Shown here: piece after piece, positions 17,408-28,573 of the stretch
Layout: every line of letters starts with the position of its first letter
Position numbering within the stretch: the stretch's first letter is position 1
NCBI GenBank assembly: GCA_018268995.1
Contig: JAFDVL010000011.1
Span: 62,001-126,000, forward strand
Direction of reading: 5' to 3'
Source of the DNA: Acidobacteriota bacterium
Lineage (GTDB): Bacteria > Acidobacteriota > Blastocatellia > RBC074
DNA: 64,000 nucleotides
The notes under the pieces: model-generated
Databases searched by the model: none
The model's input: the letters and a program-made list of their open reading frames with translations, nothing else
What the model was told of the DNA's origin: nothing
Program-made: the position numbers and the translations under genes

Positions 17408-20197
17408 TTAACTTGTGAGCATTGTATCAATGTTCTGGGCACAGCGTCCGCACGCGCCCGGATACGCTGCGTTCACACCGACATCCGTCGTGTAGTTCCA
17501 GCAACGTTCGCATTTTTCACCGTCTGCCTTCGCCACTTCGACTTTCAAGTCTGCGCCGTCCTGCAACGCAACCCCCGACACGATAAACATAAATCGCAAA
17601 TCTGCGCCAAAAGATTCCAGGAACGCGCGCGTGTCAGCATTGGCTGTGATTGTAACCTTCGCTTCGAGTCCCGCGCCAATCAACTTGGCATTCCGCGCTT
17701 CTTCCAACGCTTTCATTACCACATCGCGCACGCCAAACAGTTTGTCATAGCGCGCCAGCAATTCGTCATTGCGCAAGTGTTCATCATACGCCGGAAACGT
17801 CGTCAAATGCACCGAAGCTGCTTCCGCCGTCGCCCCCGGAATGTTCTCCCAAATTTCATCCGACGTGAACGCCAGCAATGGCGAAGACAGTTTGGCGATG
17901 CGCACGACGATTTCATACAACGCCGTTTGTGCTGAACGACGCTCCAACGACTTGGGCGCCGTTGTGTACAACCGATCTTTCAAAATATCGAAATACAACG
18001 CCGACAACGTCACCGTCGCGTTGTGATAAATCGCCTGATACACGTCGGTGAAATCGTAGCGTTGCCAGGCATCCAGACAACGTTTTGTCATCTCGTTGAC
18101 CGACGCGAGCGCCCAACGATCAATTTCGAGCATTTCGTTCAGTGCCACGTTGTCCGTTGCCGGATCGAAGCCGTCCAAATTGCCCAGACAATACCGCGCC
18201 GTGTTGCGAATCTTGCGATAAGCGTCCGAGAGCCGCGTCAGGATTTCCGGCGAGATGCGCATGTCTTCGTAGCAATTCACTGCCGCGCACCACAGCCGAA
18301 TGATTTCCGCACCGCTTTGCTTGATGACTTTTTCCGGCTCGACCGTATTGCCGAGCGATTTCGACATCTTGCGACCTTCGCCGTCCACCGCCCAGCCGTA
18401 GGAAATAACTCCTTTGTACGGCGGCGCGTTTTTGACCGCCAAGCCAATCACGAGCGACGAATTGAACCAGCCGCGAAATTGATCGCCGCCCTCTAAATAC
18501 ACATCGGCAGGATAAGGCAATCCGCGCGGTTCCATCGTGCTGATCCAGCTTGCGCCCGAATCAAACCACACGTCGAGGATGTCATTTTCCTTGCTCAGTT
18601 TTTCCGAGCCACAACCGCACTTCGTTCCCGGCGGCAGTAAATCTTTGACTTCGCGCTCGTACCATGCATCGGCGGATTCTTTCTCAAACAAATCCGCGAC
18701 GTAATTCATCACTGCCGGATCAAGCAACGTTTCGCCGCAATCGTCGCAATAAAACACCGTGATCGGCACGCCCCACGCACGTTGGCGCGAGATGTTCCAA
18801 TCGGGACGGTCGCGGAACATATTCTTCATCCGTTCATTGCCCCAGCCCGGATGCCAATGAATGTTGTCGCACGATTCGACCGCCGCCGCGTTCAATCCGC
18901 TCTTTTCCATCGAAATGAACCACTGCGGCGTCGCACGGAAAATTACCGGATTGCGACAGCGCCAGCAATGCGGGTAGGAGTGATTGAACTTCTCGGATTT
19001 CAGCAACGCGCCGATGGATTCCAGATGCGCGATGACCGCTTTGTTGCCGTCAGGATCATTTTTGCCGAGCGCCACAACGCGATTGCCCGCAAAATGCTCA
19101 ACATCCTTCATGAAATAGCCGCGCCCATCCACCGGGTTGTAAATCTCCAACCCGTATTCGCGCCCAATCAAAAAGTCTTCATAACCGTGTCCTGGAGCCG
19201 TATGCACCGCGCCCGTTCCCGCCTCCAGCGTGACGTGATCGCCCAGCATCAACAACGAATCGCGGTCAACAAACGGGTGCCGCGCGTTCAAGCGATCAAA
19301 CACTTCACCGCTGTACGTGCCGATGATTTCGTAGGTTTCCCAACCCAGTTTTTTCGCCACATCTTCGAGCAAGCCGTTCGCCGCAATGAACACGTCATCC
19401 CCAACTGCGACAGCGTTGTATTCAAATTTCGGATTGAAGCTGATGCCCAAATTTGCAGGCAGCGTCCACGGGGTTGTTGTCCAGATAATGATGCTCACGC
19501 GCTTGTCCGCAAGCGCCGGATCAACTTTCGCAGCATCGGGAAACGCGAATTTCACATAGATCGAATAGCTGGAATGATCGCTGTATTCGACTTCCGCTTC
19601 GGCCAATGAAGTCACACAACTGATGCACCAATGCACCGGGCGCGAGCCTTTGTACACCGCGCCGCGTTCGACGAATTTGCTGAGCGCGCGCACGATGTTC
19701 GCCTGATACGCGGGAGCCATCGTGATGTACGGATTGTCCCATTCGCCCAGCACACCGAGCCGTTTGAAATCCTGCCGCTGCAAATCCACAAACTTGTTCG
19801 CATACGCACGCGCGGCCTTGCGAATCGCCATCCGATCCAGTTCTTGTTTATTCTTCTTCAGCTCTTCTTCGACCTTAATTTCAATCGGCAACCCGTGACA
19901 ATCCCAGCCCGGAATGTACGGTGCCCAATGCCCCATCATCGAGCGCGATTTGATGACAAAATCCTTGAGAATTTTGTTGAGCGCCGTCCCGATGTGAATG
20001 TTGCCATTCGCATACGGCGGCCCATCGTGCAGCACAAACAGCGGCTTGCCCTGCCGCGCTTCGCGGAGCATTTCGTACAGGTTCATCGCTTCCCACTTCT
20101 GCAACCGCAGCGGTTCGTTTTGCGAGAGATTGCCTTTCAGCGGGAAATCCGTTTTCGGAAGATTGACAGTCGTTTTCAGATCAACAGGTTCAGACAT
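17408..20197 (-). CDS. ileS: Isoleucyl-tRNA synthetase
   Basis: Class I synthetase that charges tRNA-Ile and edits valine. The 929-residue length is standard. The HIGH-type motif lies at residues 61-75 and reads PYANGNIHIGTALNK, with Thr as the fourth position instead of His. The KMSKS loop is GRKMSKSLGNTVEP. The C-terminal zinc finger is intact (CERCWNYTTD, then CGRCAQN). The gene is clearly richer in G+C than its neighbours, and long antisense frames within it are by-products of that. It probably heads the ileS-lspA-lgt-glycosyltransferase-ABC run. Confidence 0.97.
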   Translation of the reverse strand: MSEPVDLKTTVNLPKTDFPLKGNLSQNEPLRLQKWEAMNLYEMLREARQGKPLFVLHDGPPYANGNIHIGTALNKILKDFVIKSRSMMGHWAPYIPGWDCHGLPIEIKVEEELKKNKQELDRMAIRKAARAYANKFVDLQRQDFKRLGVLGEWDNPYITMAPAYQANIVRALSKFVERGAVYKGSRPVHWCISCVTSLAEAEVEYSDHSSYSIYVKFAFPDAAKVDPALADKRVSIIIWTTTPWTLPANLGISFNPKFEYNAVAVGDDVFIAANGLLEDVAKKLGWETYEIIGTYSGEVFDRLNARHPFVDRDSLLMLGDHVTLEAGTGAVHTAPGHGYEDFLIGREYGLEIYNPVDGRGYFMKDVEHFAGNRVVALGKNDPDGNKAVIAHLESIGALLKSEKFNHSYPHCWRCRNPVIFRATPQWFISMEKSGLNAAAVESCDNIHWHPGWGNERMKNMFRDRPDWNISRQRAWGVPITVFYCDDCGETLLDPAVMNYVADLFEKESADAWYEREVKDLLPPGTKCGCGSEKLSKENDILDVWFDSGASWISTMEPRGLPYPADVYLEGGDQFRGWFNSSLVIGLAVKNAPPYKGVISYGWAVDGEGRKMSKSLGNTVEPEKVIKQSGAEIIRLWCAAVNCYEDMRISPEILTRLSDAYRKIRNTARYCLGNLDGFDPATDNVALNEMLEIDRWALASVNEMTKRCLDAWQRYDFTDVYQAIYHNATVTLSALYFDILKDRLYTTAPKSLERRSAQTALYEIVVRIAKLSSPLLAFTSDEIWENIPGATAEAASVHLTTFPAYDEHLRNDELLARYDKLFGVRDVVMKALEEARNAKLIGAGLEAKVTITANADTRAFLESFGADLRFMFIVSGVALQDGADLKVEVAKADGEKCERCWNYTTDVGVNAAYPGACGRCAQNIDTMLTS

Positions 20198-20288
20198 AGC
20201 CTTATGTTAAGTGATTCAGTTGAGATAAGAATTGCCGATGATACCGTATGCTTTGGAAAAAAGCACTTGCGGCGGGATTGGGGCAGAT

Positions 20289-20690
20289 TCAAATTTCCCA
20301 ATCAATAAGTTGCAAATTCAAGACGCGGCTAAATTCGTCCGTGTTGTGCGTGACGAGTGTGAGATTGTTGGCTAAGGCAATGGCAGCAATTTGTAAATCG
20401 TAAGGGCCAATCGGCGTGCCTTTGCGAGCCAGGTCAGAACGGATGTCACCAAAGATTATGGATGCTGCATCATCAAAAGCAAGCGATTGGAATTGGCTGA
20501 AAAACTGTAGATGCCCAGCCAGCGTTTGTTGCGGTCGCTGGCTCTTCATCGCTCCATAAAAAAGCTCCGCTTTAACTACCGAACAAACAACGATTGAATC
20601 AGCAGGCGTCGAGCGCATTTTTTGCAAGACGTTTGGCGAGCGCCCGCTGATATATCGGATGCAAACGTTTGTATCCAATAAGTATTTCAT
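20289..20690 (-). CDS. VapC-type PIN-domain toxin
   Basis: Probable type II toxin ribonuclease, 133 residues. The acidic residues of the PIN active site are visible: Asp6 in YLLDTN, Glu42 in KAELFYG, Asp98 in GPYDLQIAA and Asp118 in THNTDEF. The GPYDLQIAAIAL motif is typical of the tRNA-fMet-cutting VapC subgroup, though the target is not provable here. Its ATG overlaps the antitoxin stop by 4 bp, as usual for such modules. Confidence 0.9.
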   Translation of the reverse strand: MKYLLDTNVCIRYISGRSPNVLQKMRSTPADSIVVCSVVKAELFYGAMKSQRPQQTLAGHLQFFSQFQSLAFDDAASIIFGDIRSDLARKGTPIGPYDLQIAAIALANNLTLVTHNTDEFSRVLNLQLIDWEI

Positions 20691-20935
20691 TCCAGTTCCT
20701 CGCGCACCTCATATTCTCCTTGCGGTTCACGTTCTGGCAAATCAGGAGCAGACCCATACGTCGCCTCAAAAAATCCTATTGGCCAGCCGTTTTCATCCAC
20801 TGCCGTGCCGTTCGTTTTCTTTTCTTCATTTTGGTCAAGCGGCAAAATAATGACTTCAACCCGACGATCACGGAGTTCAGGCGGGATTGTGATTGTGCCG
20901 GGAATTCGTTCGTAAATTTGGCGAATTGCTTCCAT
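20687..20935 (-). CDS. Antitoxin of the VapBC-type module
   Basis: An 82-residue partner of the downstream PIN toxin. The N-terminus (MEAIRQIYERIPGTITIPPEL) and acidic C-terminus (EREPQGEYEVREELE) fit a small antitoxin, with the tail likely to wrap the toxin. The DNA-binding domain class is not obvious. A GGGG ribosome-binding site lies 6 bases before the ATG. The stop overlaps the toxin start by 4 bp. Confidence 0.75.
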   Translation of the reverse strand: MEAIRQIYERIPGTITIPPELRDRRVEVIILPLDQNEEKKTNGTAVDENGWPIGFFEATYGSAPDLPEREPQGEYEVREELE

Positions 20936-20944
20936 AATTCCCCT

Positions 20945-21616
20945 TCAAAAGTAAGTGATCAGAAATTGCTCAACGAAACCAATAACGCTATTCACATCTG
21001 GCTCGGTAATCTTGTCCCAATTGGCATGCATTGCATAGTTTCTGATTTTTGGCATTGTGCTAAGCAAAGTCTTTTGCGCACCGCTGACCAATCCTTGAGA
21101 CTTCAACGCTGCAACGACATCGGTCATATCTTTGTCGTCAACAGCAAGGCCCTGTTTTTGTGCATATCGTTTAAGTGTGTCTTCGAGTGCGGCGCAAGCC
21201 AAGACTGCGGCCACATCCTTATTGCCTTCCGCTAAAGCACGTTTGGCAAGCTCAACAAAGTCTTGGAATATTTCGCCTGAAATTGCGGATTGCAGATTAA
21301 AAACAAAGCCACTCGAATAATCTTCTTTGGCTGCCTTTAAAATACCAAAAGCTTTTTTCACCGGAGTGAAATCAGGAAACTGTGAAAATAGCGAGTCAAA
21401 CTTAGCATAGTGATCGCTAGTTTCCCCAAATACGGTTCTGAGCACGTGTAAACAACTGATGCCCCACTGACTGGCTTTCTCGCTATCAACTTTGTCGTAG
21501 GGCGCTCTATAAACACCAGCCACAGGGTAGCTACCTGTATTTCTAGTTCCCAAAAGCTGGGCAGCAACGTTTATCAAGTCATCGAACCGTTTCGAGATTT
21601 TTAGATCAATATCCAT
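20945..21616 (-). CDS. HEPN-like protein with RX4H motif, upstream of VapBC
   Basis: A 223-residue soluble protein that I do not recognise over its full length. The C-terminal half is helical and carries IRNYAMHANW, in which Arg192 and His197 form an RX4H motif, the signature of HEPN ribonuclease domains; the preceding helix (ACAALEDTLKRYAQ) fits that fold. The N-terminal half may be a sensor or binding region. The gene begins 9 bp after the metG stop and ends 9 bp before the antitoxin start, so the three could be cotranscribed. It is A+T-richer than metG and ileS, which suggests it arrived with the VapBC pair. Confidence 0.6.
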   Translation of the reverse strand: MDIDLKISKRFDDLINVAAQLLGTRNTGSYPVAGVYRAPYDKVDSEKASQWGISCLHVLRTVFGETSDHYAKFDSLFSQFPDFTPVKKAFGILKAAKEDYSSGFVFNLQSAISGEIFQDFVELAKRALAEGNKDVAAVLACAALEDTLKRYAQKQGLAVDDKDMTDVVAALKSQGLVSGAQKTLLSTMPKIRNYAMHANWDKITEPDVNSVIGFVEQFLITYF

Positions 21617-21625
21617 ACAACATTT

Positions 21626-23683
<2,058 letters not shown>

Positions 23684-23697
23684 ATAGTCAATGAATC

Positions 23698-23806
23698 AGG
23701 ATTTAGGATTCGGGATTTAGGATATAGATTTTGCTGCCAGGCGCTTGGTTGTAGAACTGAAGCATGGATAAAAACCCTAAATCCTAGCTCCCAAATCCTA
23801 AATCCT
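23698..23806. repeat. Inverted pair of heptamer tandem repeats
   Basis: Left arm 23698-23725 is four 7-bp units (AGGATTT, AGGATTC, GGGATTT, AGGATAT). Right arm 23772-23806 is five units on the opposite strand (AAACCCT, AAATCCT, AGCTCCC, AAATCCT, AAATCCT). The 46-bp middle is not repetitive. The arms can pair with each other, so this could fold as a hairpin. It sits between the divergent metG and EamA-family genes. Confidence 0.8.
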
Positions 23807-23899
23807 ACAAAAGCGCTATTCTTCCACGCGCAAAAATAAAGCACAAGGTTCTTGTTTGCCTTGCACGATCAGGCAGAGTTCAAGTAAAAGTTCGAGCCT

Positions 23900-24751
23900 A
23901 TGACTACTGCTCCTGAACGCCGCCGCGCGATTCTTTATCTGCTTTGCGCGGCCTTTCTTTTCAGCACGGGCGGACTGCTGATCAAGCTGGTGCAATTGCC
24001 TGCGCTCGCGGTGGCGGGCGGTCGCAGCGCGATTGCCGCTATTGTCATTCTGCTTTTCATTGGTCGCCCGAAATTCAATTGGTCAGCGACGCAAATCGGC
24101 TGTGCCGTCGCATATTGCGGAACCGTTTTGTTTTTCGTAATTGCCAACAAAATGACGACAGCGGCGAACGCAATCCTGTTGCAATACACTGCGCCAGTGT
24201 ACATCGCATTGCTCAGTTCATGGTTTTTGAAAGAGCGCTCGACGGCGCTGGATTGGGCGACGATTGGTTTGGTGCTGATTGGCATGTGCCTGTTTTTATT
24301 GGATGGCTTGAGCGCGGGCAATTGGGGCGGCAACGCATTCGCGTTATTGAGCGCGGTGTGTTATGCGTTGCTGGCAATTCTGCTTCGCAAACAACGAGAC
24401 GCCTCGCCATTTGAATCCGTTCTGCTCGGCAATATTCTGACGGCGATCATTGGCTTGCCTGCGTTTTGGGGGCAGGTTCCAAGCACAAACAGTGTGATCG
24501 GATTGGTGCTGCTCGGTGTGTTTCAGCTTGGGTTTGCCTATGTGCTGTTCACTAAAGCGACGCGGCACGTTACCGCGTTGGAAACCACATTGCTGACAGT
24601 GATTGAGCCGATTCTGAATCCGCTGTGGGTGGTGCTGACCGTAGGCGAAAGGCCGTCATTATTGGCGTTGATCGGCGGCGTGATTGTGTTGGGCGCGGTT
24701 GTCGGGCGCGGGGTTGTAAGTAGTCGGTTATCGGAACGCCACGCTACTTGA
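23900..24751 (+). CDS. EamA/DMT-family transporter
   Basis: A 283-residue inner-membrane protein with about ten membrane helices in two EamA repeats (first repeat starts ILYLLCAAFLFSTGGLLIKLV; second around NWGGNAFALLSAVCYALLAI). The drug/metabolite transporter superfamily exports diverse small molecules; the substrate is unknown. Its 3' end overlaps the end of the convergent glycosyltransferase gene by 8 bp. Confidence 0.88.
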   Translation: MTTAPERRRAILYLLCAAFLFSTGGLLIKLVQLPALAVAGGRSAIAAIVILLFIGRPKFNWSATQIGCAVAYCGTVLFFVIANKMTTAANAILLQYTAPVYIALLSSWFLKERSTALDWATIGLVLIGMCLFLLDGLSAGNWGGNAFALLSAVCYALLAILLRKQRDASPFESVLLGNILTAIIGLPAFWGQVPSTNSVIGLVLLGVFQLGFAYVLFTKATRHVTALETTLLTVIEPILNPLWVVLTVGERPSLLALIGGVIVLGAVVGRGVVSSRLSERHAT

Positions 24752-26378
24752 GATTCGGTTTATACAAAATGAATTTCGGATCATTATTTACCCACGCCGC
24801 CTTTAACCAGTCGGGCGCAGTCTTCGGATCACCTAAGGGCGTAAGTTCTTTGCGGGTTTTCAATTCACGCTTGCCAACGGCGATATAATCTACGGGATTT
24901 TTCTCCAGCCACGCTTTTAATTCGTCAAGGGATTTTACTTGCGGAAAGAAGACCCATTCCTGCTTGGCCATAAACGGCAGATGCGGTTTGCGAGCTACGA
25001 TTTTCAGACTATACGGCGCGGCATTTTGTGATTGGAGAAACTTTGCAGCTGCAGGAATTTCATAGGGGTGATTCTGCATGAAAGTTTGAAAGCTTTCGCG
25101 CGTGGAAGTAAAAGCAGGTGCGGCTATGCCTAGAATAAAAATGGTAGGAATAACGACTTGAACCAGCGTCCGGTTGATTGCCAAGGGGCTGACCTCATTA
25201 AGCCATTTAATTGGAGTGTAGGCCAGATACGAAGCCAAACCCGAATAGCATAGGCCGATGAAAAAGAAATAGCGTGGCTCCCAATGATTCAGGCCCATCA
25301 ACAACAGATATACCGCCATCGAAACGAACAATAACAATCGGCCCTTGGACTGCGTGGATAATTTTCCATTCCCAAGAAAGCCGCGTAATCGGATTTCCAG
25401 CAAAGCAACAAACAACCCGATCAACCCCAGCCATCCGATGAGCCGTGTGACTAATGTCGGTCGCAATGAATTTAAGAAAACCTCACTAAGATTGCTGAAA
25501 TACCTCGAAACTGCCTGTTTGGGATTGTAGCCAAGGACATCTCCGAACGAATGAAACTGCTCTCGCATTTTGCGCGTTCCGTCCTGCACTACATCGCCAC
25601 CGACCAATTCTGGATAAAGCATTGTCGCCATATTCAAATAGTTTGCGTTGTAAAATGGCGAACCGTTGTGACGATAGTTAGCAATAAACCAGGGCAATGC
25701 TGTAAGAAAGAAAACCGCTACAAAAATTGCCGACCATAACCAACGCTCACGCCACGATTGCTCAAAATAATTCATTATCAGCAAAGCAAATAAGAAACAC
25801 CCCAACAAAAACAGGCCGTTGTATCGAGTAAGGTACGCAATACTGGTAATAAAAGCCGCATAAATCAGGCGCATTCGCAAAGAAAAGAATGACCCTGTAA
25901 AAATCACCAAGGCAACCAAACAAATCAACAGAAAGAAGACGTCTGTCGTGGCCTGTAACGAAAACTCAGGGAATTCAATCATGACAGTGGACAATATCGC
26001 TGCACCTACGCCGACCCAATTACCAAACAATTGCTTGAATAAGACGAACATCATCCACACGCATAGCACGGCACTAATGATCGAAATCCATTTGCCAGCA
26101 ATAAAGACATCGCCTGTGTATTTTGTGATTAAGGATAATAAGACAGGATAACCAGGGCCTTGAAAATCATTCAGCGGAAACTGACCAGCAGCAATACGTG
26201 CAGCATCTGGAGCGTAAAGATGATAGAAGTCGGTTTCGGTTGCGTAGGTGCCGAAAGGATGCTGACGGGAAAAATAAACCAGAAAGCCAAGATAAAGCAG
26301 GCAAATAATCGCGGCGGCGATTTCGGAAGGGGGAATGCGAAATGCAGACTTTGGAGTTGCTTGTGATTGATCATTCAT
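24744..26378 (-). CDS. Membrane glycosyltransferase of the GT39/ArnT-like superfamily
   Basis: A 544-residue integral membrane protein with about ten helices. After the first helix comes an acidic loop motif (GTYATETDFYHLY) in the place where GT-C enzymes carry catalytic Asp/Glu, then DFQGPGYPVLLSL. These features fit enzymes that move sugars from polyprenyl-phosphate donors to lipids or proteins in the periplasm. The acceptor is unknown. The gene ends within the last codons of the convergent EamA gene. Confidence 0.75.
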   Translation of the reverse strand: MNDQSQATPKSAFRIPPSEIAAAIICLLYLGFLVYFSRQHPFGTYATETDFYHLYAPDAARIAAGQFPLNDFQGPGYPVLLSLITKYTGDVFIAGKWISIISAVLCVWMMFVLFKQLFGNWVGVGAAILSTVMIEFPEFSLQATTDVFFLLICLVALVIFTGSFFSLRMRLIYAAFITSIAYLTRYNGLFLLGCFLFALLIMNYFEQSWRERWLWSAIFVAVFFLTALPWFIANYRHNGSPFYNANYLNMATMLYPELVGGDVVQDGTRKMREQFHSFGDVLGYNPKQAVSRYFSNLSEVFLNSLRPTLVTRLIGWLGLIGLFVALLEIRLRGFLGNGKLSTQSKGRLLLFVSMAVYLLLMGLNHWEPRYFFFIGLCYSGLASYLAYTPIKWLNEVSPLAINRTLVQVVIPTIFILGIAAPAFTSTRESFQTFMQNHPYEIPAAAKFLQSQNAAPYSLKIVARKPHLPFMAKQEWVFFPQVKSLDELKAWLEKNPVDYIAVGKRELKTRKELTPLGDPKTAPDWLKAAWVNNDPKFILYKPNLK

Positions 26379-26420
26379 GACGTTTTATGGGAACACGAAG
26401 TCTACAAGCATCAATCCAAA

Positions 26421-26444
26421 ATCTGCAATCCGCAACCTGCAATC
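26421..26444. repeat. Heptamer tandem repeat, three units
   Basis: ATCTGCA, ATCCGCA, ACCTGCA followed by ATC, just outside the GMC oxidoreductase stop codon. It has the same 7-bp period as the element at 23.7 kb but a different unit. Confidence 0.6.
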
Positions 26445-26445
26445 A

Positions 26446-28212
26446 TTACAGGTTTTTCTTCTTCATTTCATCTAATAGATATTCCGCCGCTCGCCAACTC
26501 AGCGCCATAATCATGAGCGTTGGATTCTTGTGCGTGCCAGATGAGAAAGCCGCTGCATCAAGCACAAATAAATTCTTCACATCCCAGGACTGATTGAATT
26601 TATTCAGCACCGATGTTTTGGGATCACTCCCCATATGTGCTGTTCCCATTTCGTGAATCGAATGACCTGCGGGATCAGGATTCTTCGGAAGTCGTACATC
26701 AACAGCTTTGGCTGCCGCAAAAATCTCTTCATAGCTGCGACGAGCGTACTTGAACATATTCAAGTCATTGTCGTCCCACTTGTAATGAATCTTCAGCACT
26801 GGAATGCCCCATTTGTCTTTTGTGGTGTTATCAATTTCGACAAATTTATTCGGACTTGGCAGCATTTCTCCGTGACACGCCAACGAAACACGCGTGCCTT
26901 GCCAACGGCGCACTTCCTTCTTGAAATCCTGTCCAAAACCAGCCATTTGCTTGGGATTTTTGTCAGGGCGCATGCGCTGTCGCACTGAAGGCTCAATCTG
27001 AAAACCGCGCACGAAATCGCGCTTTTCATTCGGGCGAAAATATCCAAACCACGGAATGATAATGTGCGACCCACCAATGCCATCTCCGGCTTCACGATCT
27101 GCAAAACTTAAATCGGGCAGATACGCCTGGGCCGCCAAATCTAAGTGCTCCATGAAGTTTTTGCCAATTTGGCCGCTGGAGTTGGCAATATTGGAAAGCA
27201 AGAGCAACCGCGTTGTTTCCAATGTGCCGCAGCCCAGCAAAACAGTGCGTGCTTTGATCTCACGTTCCTGGCCCGTAGTTTTGTCAATATAAGCCACGCC
27301 ATCAGCAAGCCCTTTTTTATTGACCGTCACCACACGCGCCATCGCATTGGGAATCAAAGTAAATCGCTTCGGATATTTGGTCATCAACGGGACGACCTGC
27401 CGAAAGGCTGAGTTATAAAATGAATGCGTTTCACAACCCGAATCACAATCCGCACAGTAATGACATTGCGCAATATCTTTATCAAATAGGCTTGAGCCAG
27501 GCGGGCGATACGATTTGGTCAACATCGCGCGCCGCACACGCATCGCGCGAATTCCGATTTTTTCCGCAGCTTTCCATAACAAATGATCGGAACACTTCAA
27601 CGCTACCGGCGGCAGGAAATTATCGGCGTCCGGCAAATCAGGGTGATTTTCTTTGGCCCCACAGACCCCCATAAAAATCTCGGCTTTATCGTAATAGGGT
27701 GCAATGTCTTTATATTCAATCGGCCAATCCAATCCCATTCCATCTCGCGACCGCATTTTGAAATCTGCTTCGTTGTACCGATTGGCAAAGCGTCCCCAAA
27801 ACATTGTACGCCCACCGACGTTACGTGCGCGCATCCACTCAAAAGGCGTGTCTTTTGGAGTTGTATACGGCTCATCGGGATTTGGCCAGGGCGCATAAGC
27901 ATTGGGACCGAAAATGTACTTCTTTCTCATCTCATCACTGGGCGATTCACTTTTAGAACCACGGTACGGGTCTTCATACGGGAAGGGATCGTGATAAGAA
28001 AAATCTACCATGTTCTTGCGCAATGGCCCGGCTTCCAGCATGACAACATTGAGGCCCGCTTCAACCAGCACCTGGGCAGCAGTTCCGCCAGCAGCGCCCG
28101 ATCCGATGATGACAGCATCATAGACTGGGGCGGATGATTGTACAGCGGGCGCTTTGGATTTCGTTGCCAGTGATTTCTTCGCAGTGGAGGCTTTTGTTTT
28201 GGATTGAAACAT
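26446..28212 (-). CDS. GMC-family FAD-dependent oxidoreductase
   Basis: A 588-residue flavoenzyme that probably oxidises an alcohol or sugar. A basic, low-complexity leader of about 33 residues precedes the FAD-binding Rossmann motif ([19 protein letters not shown]). Cysteines cluster in [14 protein letters not shown], as in some gluconate-dehydrogenase-like members. The C-terminal active site has the histidine in [11 protein letters not shown] and a second pair in [22 protein letters not shown]. No partner small subunit or cytochrome gene is adjacent. The substrate is not predictable from this sequence alone. Confidence 0.88.
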   Translation of the reverse strand: MFQSKTKASTAKKSLATKSKAPAVQSSAPVYDAVIIGSGAAGGTAAQVLVEAGLNVVMLEAGPLRKNMVDFSYHDPFPYEDPYRGSKSESPSDEMRKKYIFGPNAYAPWPNPDEPYTTPKDTPFEWMRARNVGGRTMFWGRFANRYNEADFKMRSRDGMGLDWPIEYKDIAPYYDKAEIFMGVCGAKENHPDLPDADNFLPPVALKCSDHLLWKAAEKIGIRAMRVRRAMLTKSYRPPGSSLFDKDIAQCHYCADCDSGCETHSFYNSAFRQVVPLMTKYPKRFTLIPNAMARVVTVNKKGLADGVAYIDKTTGQEREIKARTVLLGCGTLETTRLLLLSNIANSSGQIGKNFMEHLDLAAQAYLPDLSFADREAGDGIGGSHIIIPWFGYFRPNEKRDFVRGFQIEPSVRQRMRPDKNPKQMAGFGQDFKKEVRRWQGTRVSLACHGEMLPSPNKFVEIDNTTKDKWGIPVLKIHYKWDDNDLNMFKYARRSYEEIFAAAKAVDVRLPKNPDPAGHSIHEMGTAHMGSDPKTSVLNKFNQSWDVKNLFVLDAAAFSSGTHKNPTLMIMALSWRAAEYLLDEMKKKNL

Positions 28213-28376
28213 AATCTGTGAATTCCTTTTGTCCAGCGAGTGGAGATGCGTAATCTACTTGGTTAGTGACTATTCTAAGTTTCGCGTAGGCGGTTGTCCA
28301 GTATCCCTATAAGACTTGCATAGATGATTGAAAAACCATAAGGAGAGTGATATACAAGTCTTGGTGAATGGCCTCT

Positions 28377-28385
28377 TGATAATAT
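28377..28385 (+). promoter_or_regulatory. Extended -10 element for the tRNA-Glu gene
   Basis: TG at 28377-28378 and TAATAT at 28380-28385, 13 bp before the mature tRNA 5' end. No good -35 is visible, which is compatible with an extended -10 promoter. Confidence 0.4.
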
Positions 28386-28398
28386 GTTTTCACTTCAT

Positions 28399-28475
<77 letters not shown>

Positions 28476-28513
28476 GCAATTATTCCTCTATCAAACAGTA
28501 GGTCATTCAGAAG

Positions 28514-28538
28514 GGCGACTTCGGTCGCCTTTATATTT
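28514..28538 (+). terminator. Terminator after tRNA-Glu
   Basis: GGCGAC, TTCG tetraloop, GTCGCC at 28514-28529, then TTTATATTT. A compact and very stable intrinsic terminator, 38 bp after the tRNA. Confidence 0.88.
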
Positions 28539-28573
28539 GTCCGAAAAAGCTATTGTGAAAGGAAGTAAGTATC

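Noticed and set aside
18782..19609. Long open frame (275 codons) on the plus strand inside ileS
   Set aside because: It lies wholly antisense to a well-supported synthetase gene, has Arg/His-rich low-information sequence, and arises from the G+C-rich codon pattern. The same holds for the 300-codon frame at 22715-23617 inside metG.
23698..23806. CRISPR array
   Set aside because: The units are 7 bp and directly adjacent with no unique spacers, and no cas genes are present.
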